From: Anaerosacchariphilus hominis
GTDB taxonomy: Bacteria > Bacillota > Clostridia > Lachnospirales > Lachnospiraceae
DNA: 64,000 nt
Reading direction: 5' to 3'
NCBI RefSeq assembly: GCF_014290175.1
Contig: NZ_JACOOR010000006.1
Location: forward strand, 1-64,000
Shown here: positions 62,183 through 64,000 of the stretch, one piece after another
Numbering within the stretch: the first letter of the stretch is position 1
Layout: the number at the start of each line of letters is the position of its first letter
Notes under the pieces: model-generated
Database searches by the model: none
What the model saw: the letters and a program-made list of their open reading frames with translations, nothing else
What the model was told of the DNA's origin: nothing
Made by a program: the position numbers and the translations under genes

Positions 62183-63214
62183 ATGGATAAACCTATTCGT
62201 AACACCATGCTGCTGAAGCAGCAAAACAAAGAACTGATCATTTCCGCCTTCCGGGAAATCGGACAGGGCACCCGCAATGATATTGCGCAGCTGACAGGCT
62301 TAAGCATCTCCACCTGCGGAAACATCATGCGGGAGCTGGTAGCGTCCGGCGAGCTGATTGCAGGTGATATGGCTCCCTCCCAGGGCGGACGGCCTTCCAA
62401 GATCTATATTTATAATGCAGATACCCGTCTTGCGCTGGCCATCTCCCTTGTAGCCAACGGCGCATTCAATCAGATTGAAATTGCTGTCGTCAATCTCTCC
62501 GGAAATATTCTGGTAAGAGAATCCTATATGCAGCCCCTTTCGCAGCTGTCTTTTGAGTTTCTGGATTCCCTGATACAAAAGCAATTTGAAAATACGCCCC
62601 AGATCCAGGCCATCGGAATCGGGATTCCCGGTATGGTGGTGCACGGTGAAGTGCTTTACTGTGATGTTCCTAATCTGGAGCAGCTGAATCTGCGCGATTT
62701 GCTGCAGGACAAATACCATGTAAAGGTTCTGATTGACAATGAGATGCATTTTAAAACCTTTGGCTATTATCAGACTCACAATACGGCGAATCTGAAAAAC
62801 TGCGCGCTTCTGAACGCTCCCGAGAATTATACCTATGGAGCCGGATTTATCGTGAATGGACATCTGCTCCGCGGAAACGCCAATTTTTCCGGTGAGATCA
62901 ACTATCTGCCCTATGTATCCTCCCGGGAGGAGCTGATTGCCCAATGTTCCCGGGATGATACCTTTGTGGATCTGATTTCCAAGGTTATCATCTCCATTAT
63001 CACGATTGTGGATCCCAAATATCTGATTCTGTGCGGTTTTCGTTTTACCAGTGCGCTTGTGGATCAGATTCGGGAACGGCTTGCGTCCGTGCTGCCTGCG
63101 AAGCTTCTGCCGGAGCTGGTGCTCCAGCCGGATATTTCGGATGAATATCTGACCGGTATTATTACGGTTATCTGCAACCTGATTACGGAAAAGGAACCCT
63201 ACGCAGTAGAATAA
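62183..63214 (+). CDS. ROK family transcriptional regulator
   Basis: The 343-residue protein has an N-terminal winged helix (LIISAFREIGQGTRNDIAQL, SISTCGNIMRELVASGELIA) followed by a ROK sugar-kinase-like domain (AIGIGIPGMVVHGEVLYCDV, YTYGAGFIVNGHLLRGNANF), lacking the usual CxCGxxGC zinc motif, as in many regulators. It likely senses a sugar or sugar acid and controls the divergent 13-gene operon. GGAGG precedes ATG 62183. Confidence 0.93.
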   Translation: MDKPIRNTMLLKQQNKELIISAFREIGQGTRNDIAQLTGLSISTCGNIMRELVASGELIAGDMAPSQGGRPSKIYIYNADTRLALAISLVANGAFNQIEIAVVNLSGNILVRESYMQPLSQLSFEFLDSLIQKQFENTPQIQAIGIGIPGMVVHGEVLYCDVPNLEQLNLRDLLQDKYHVKVLIDNEMHFKTFGYYQTHNTANLKNCALLNAPENYTYGAGFIVNGHLLRGNANFSGEINYLPYVSSREELIAQCSRDDTFVDLISKVIISIITIVDPKYLILCGFRFTSALVDQIRERLASVLPAKLLPELVLQPDISDEYLTGIITVICNLITEKEPYAVE

Positions 63215-63222
63215 ACAGTACA

Positions 63223-63268
63223 AAAAGCCCGTGAAGCTCAGATTTTTCTGAACCTCACGGGCTTTTTT
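63223..63268. terminator. Bidirectional terminator between ROK and dipeptidase genes
   Basis: AAAAGCCCGTGAAGCTCAG and CTGAACCTCACGGGCTTTT pair closely around ATTTTT, and a U-run of seven follows on the plus strand. On the minus strand, the A-run before the stem supplies the U's. Confidence 0.9.
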
Positions 63269-63317
63269 TCGCCTGTTTTCCGGATTTTTGTGATTGCATT
63301 GTCGGTTTTACATGATT

Positions 63318-64000
63318 TTACTTTAATATTCTGCGATAATACCGCAGGAAGTTGCCGCCCACGACGCCTTTCACCGCCTCTGTATCCATGCCCCGCTGCA
63401 ATAACAATGCGGTCAGCTTCACCATCTCGCCGTGATGGGCCAGCACGTCATAATTCTCTGTCTCAAACCGGATACGCGGGGTAGCATCTTCCAGTCCTTT
63501 GCAGAGATCAAAGCCGTAGCCCACATGGGCCGGGCCTGCGATACGGATCAGATGCTCGGCGTGTTCGCAGAGGCGGAGCAGGGCTGCGTCGGCCTCCTGT
63601 TCCGCCGGAGTCGTGGTCTCCGGCATAATGCCCGTGAGATACCCGCAGGCATTCAGCCCGATGACGCCGCCGCGCCCCGCGATTTCACGAATCTGGGCAT
63701 CTATCAGGTTCCGGTAATTCTCGTTCACAGCCCAGGCGTCCGAGTGGCTGGCCATAAAGGGCTGCTCCGTCAGATCGCAGACATCCCGAAAGCCATCGTT
63801 GCTTAAGTGGCTCACATCCAGCCACATACCGAGCCGTTCCATTTTTCGGACTGCTTCTTTGCCAAGCTCCGTCAGGCCGCCCGGGATCTCCCGGAACTGA
63901 CCGGCCGTGCAGCAGCCCGTGGCAAAGGCGTTACGGCGGCTCCAGGTAAGGCCTGCGCCCCGCACGCCCAGGTTGTAGAAGGTGCGGAGCAGGGACAAAT
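63318..64000 (-). CDS. Membrane dipeptidase (renal-dipeptidase family), partial at the right edge
   Basis: The frame is open through base 64000. The visible C-terminal 225 residues (GVRGAGLTWSRRNAFATG, LGMWLDVSHLSNDGFRDV, PFMASHSDAWAV, IGLNACGYLTGI, HVGYGFDLCKGLEDATPR) match M19 dipeptidases, including the HLS and SHS metal/His motifs. It splits dipeptides, often with D-residues. The 5' end lies outside the window. It has no evident link to the 13-gene operon other than position. Confidence 0.9.
   Translation of the reverse strand, partial: LSLLRTFYNLGVRGAGLTWSRRNAFATGCCTAGQFREIPGGLTELGKEAVRKMERLGMWLDVSHLSNDGFRDVCDLTEQPFMASHSDAWAVNENYRNLIDAQIREIAGRGGVIGLNACGYLTGIMPETTTPAEQEADAALLRLCEHAEHLIRIAGPAHVGYGFDLCKGLEDATPRIRFETENYDVLAHHGEMVKLTALLLQRGMDTEAVKGVVGGNFLRYYRRILK

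Overview
The window looks like a piece of a gut-type Clostridia (Lachnospiraceae-like, Bacillota) chromosome. The evidence is an L20-type leader before infC-rpmI-rplT, a palindrome resembling a Gram-positive LexA box, strong AGGAGG ribosome binding sites, lipoprotein signal peptides, and conjugative and mobilizable elements of the Tn1549/Tn4451 type. I saw no rRNA, tRNA or CRISPR array.

Bases 1 to about 15.5 kb are accessory DNA. A Tn1549-like conjugative element (pcfB, virD4, a RepA-like helix-turn-helix protein, a small Cys-rich protein) has had its virD4 coupling-protein gene broken twice. One break is a complete 7.35 kb mobilizable transposon (1381-8732) with a large serine recombinase, TnpW, a MOBQ relaxase, a recognisable oriT nic site, and a TOPRIM/RepA-like protein. 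The other is the edge of a second serine-recombinase element (1 to about 721). At about 10.9 kb the conjugative element abuts a truncated cytosine methyltransferase, followed by a SpoVG-like gene, a ParM/ParR-type segregation module with a tiny membrane protein, and an AT-rich orphan HEPN-like gene.

Bases 15.5-46.5 kb are mostly chromosomal housekeeping: a polar amino acid ABC transporter, uppP, an aminotransferase, an HD hydrolase, homoserine dehydrogenase, a radical-SAM DNA-repair-type pair behind a LexA-like palindrome, an M20 amidohydrolase, an Mrp ATPase, TrkH/TrkA potassium uptake, an Lrp regulator, two CobW-type GTPases next to infC-rpmI-rplT, a Ser/Thr kinase overlapping a giant Ig-like surface protein, a three-gene ABC export system, a class I amidotransferase and an imine-reductase-like dehydrogenase.

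Bases 46.5-63.2 kb hold the most interesting region. Thirteen co-directional genes (61915 down to 48269) sit divergent from a ROK regulator. They encode an orphan HyuA-like ATPase, E1alpha, E1beta, a free lipoyl protein, a B12-dependent mutase-like protein, a lipoyl-less E2, an FGGY kinase, a phosphate-binding TIM barrel, a flavin reductase, an MFS transporter, a cupin, a fucose-isomerase-like protein and E3. I infer a catabolic pathway in which a sugar-like compound is imported, isomerised, phosphorylated and cleaved, and a B12 radical rearrangement supplies a 2-oxo acid that a split dehydrogenase complex turns into acyl-CoA. I do not recognise the pathway as a described one, and its substrate is unknown. 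An operator-like 9-mer shared with the promoter at 45.2 kb suggests that the imine-reductase-like gene belongs to the same regulon. The window ends inside a membrane dipeptidase gene.
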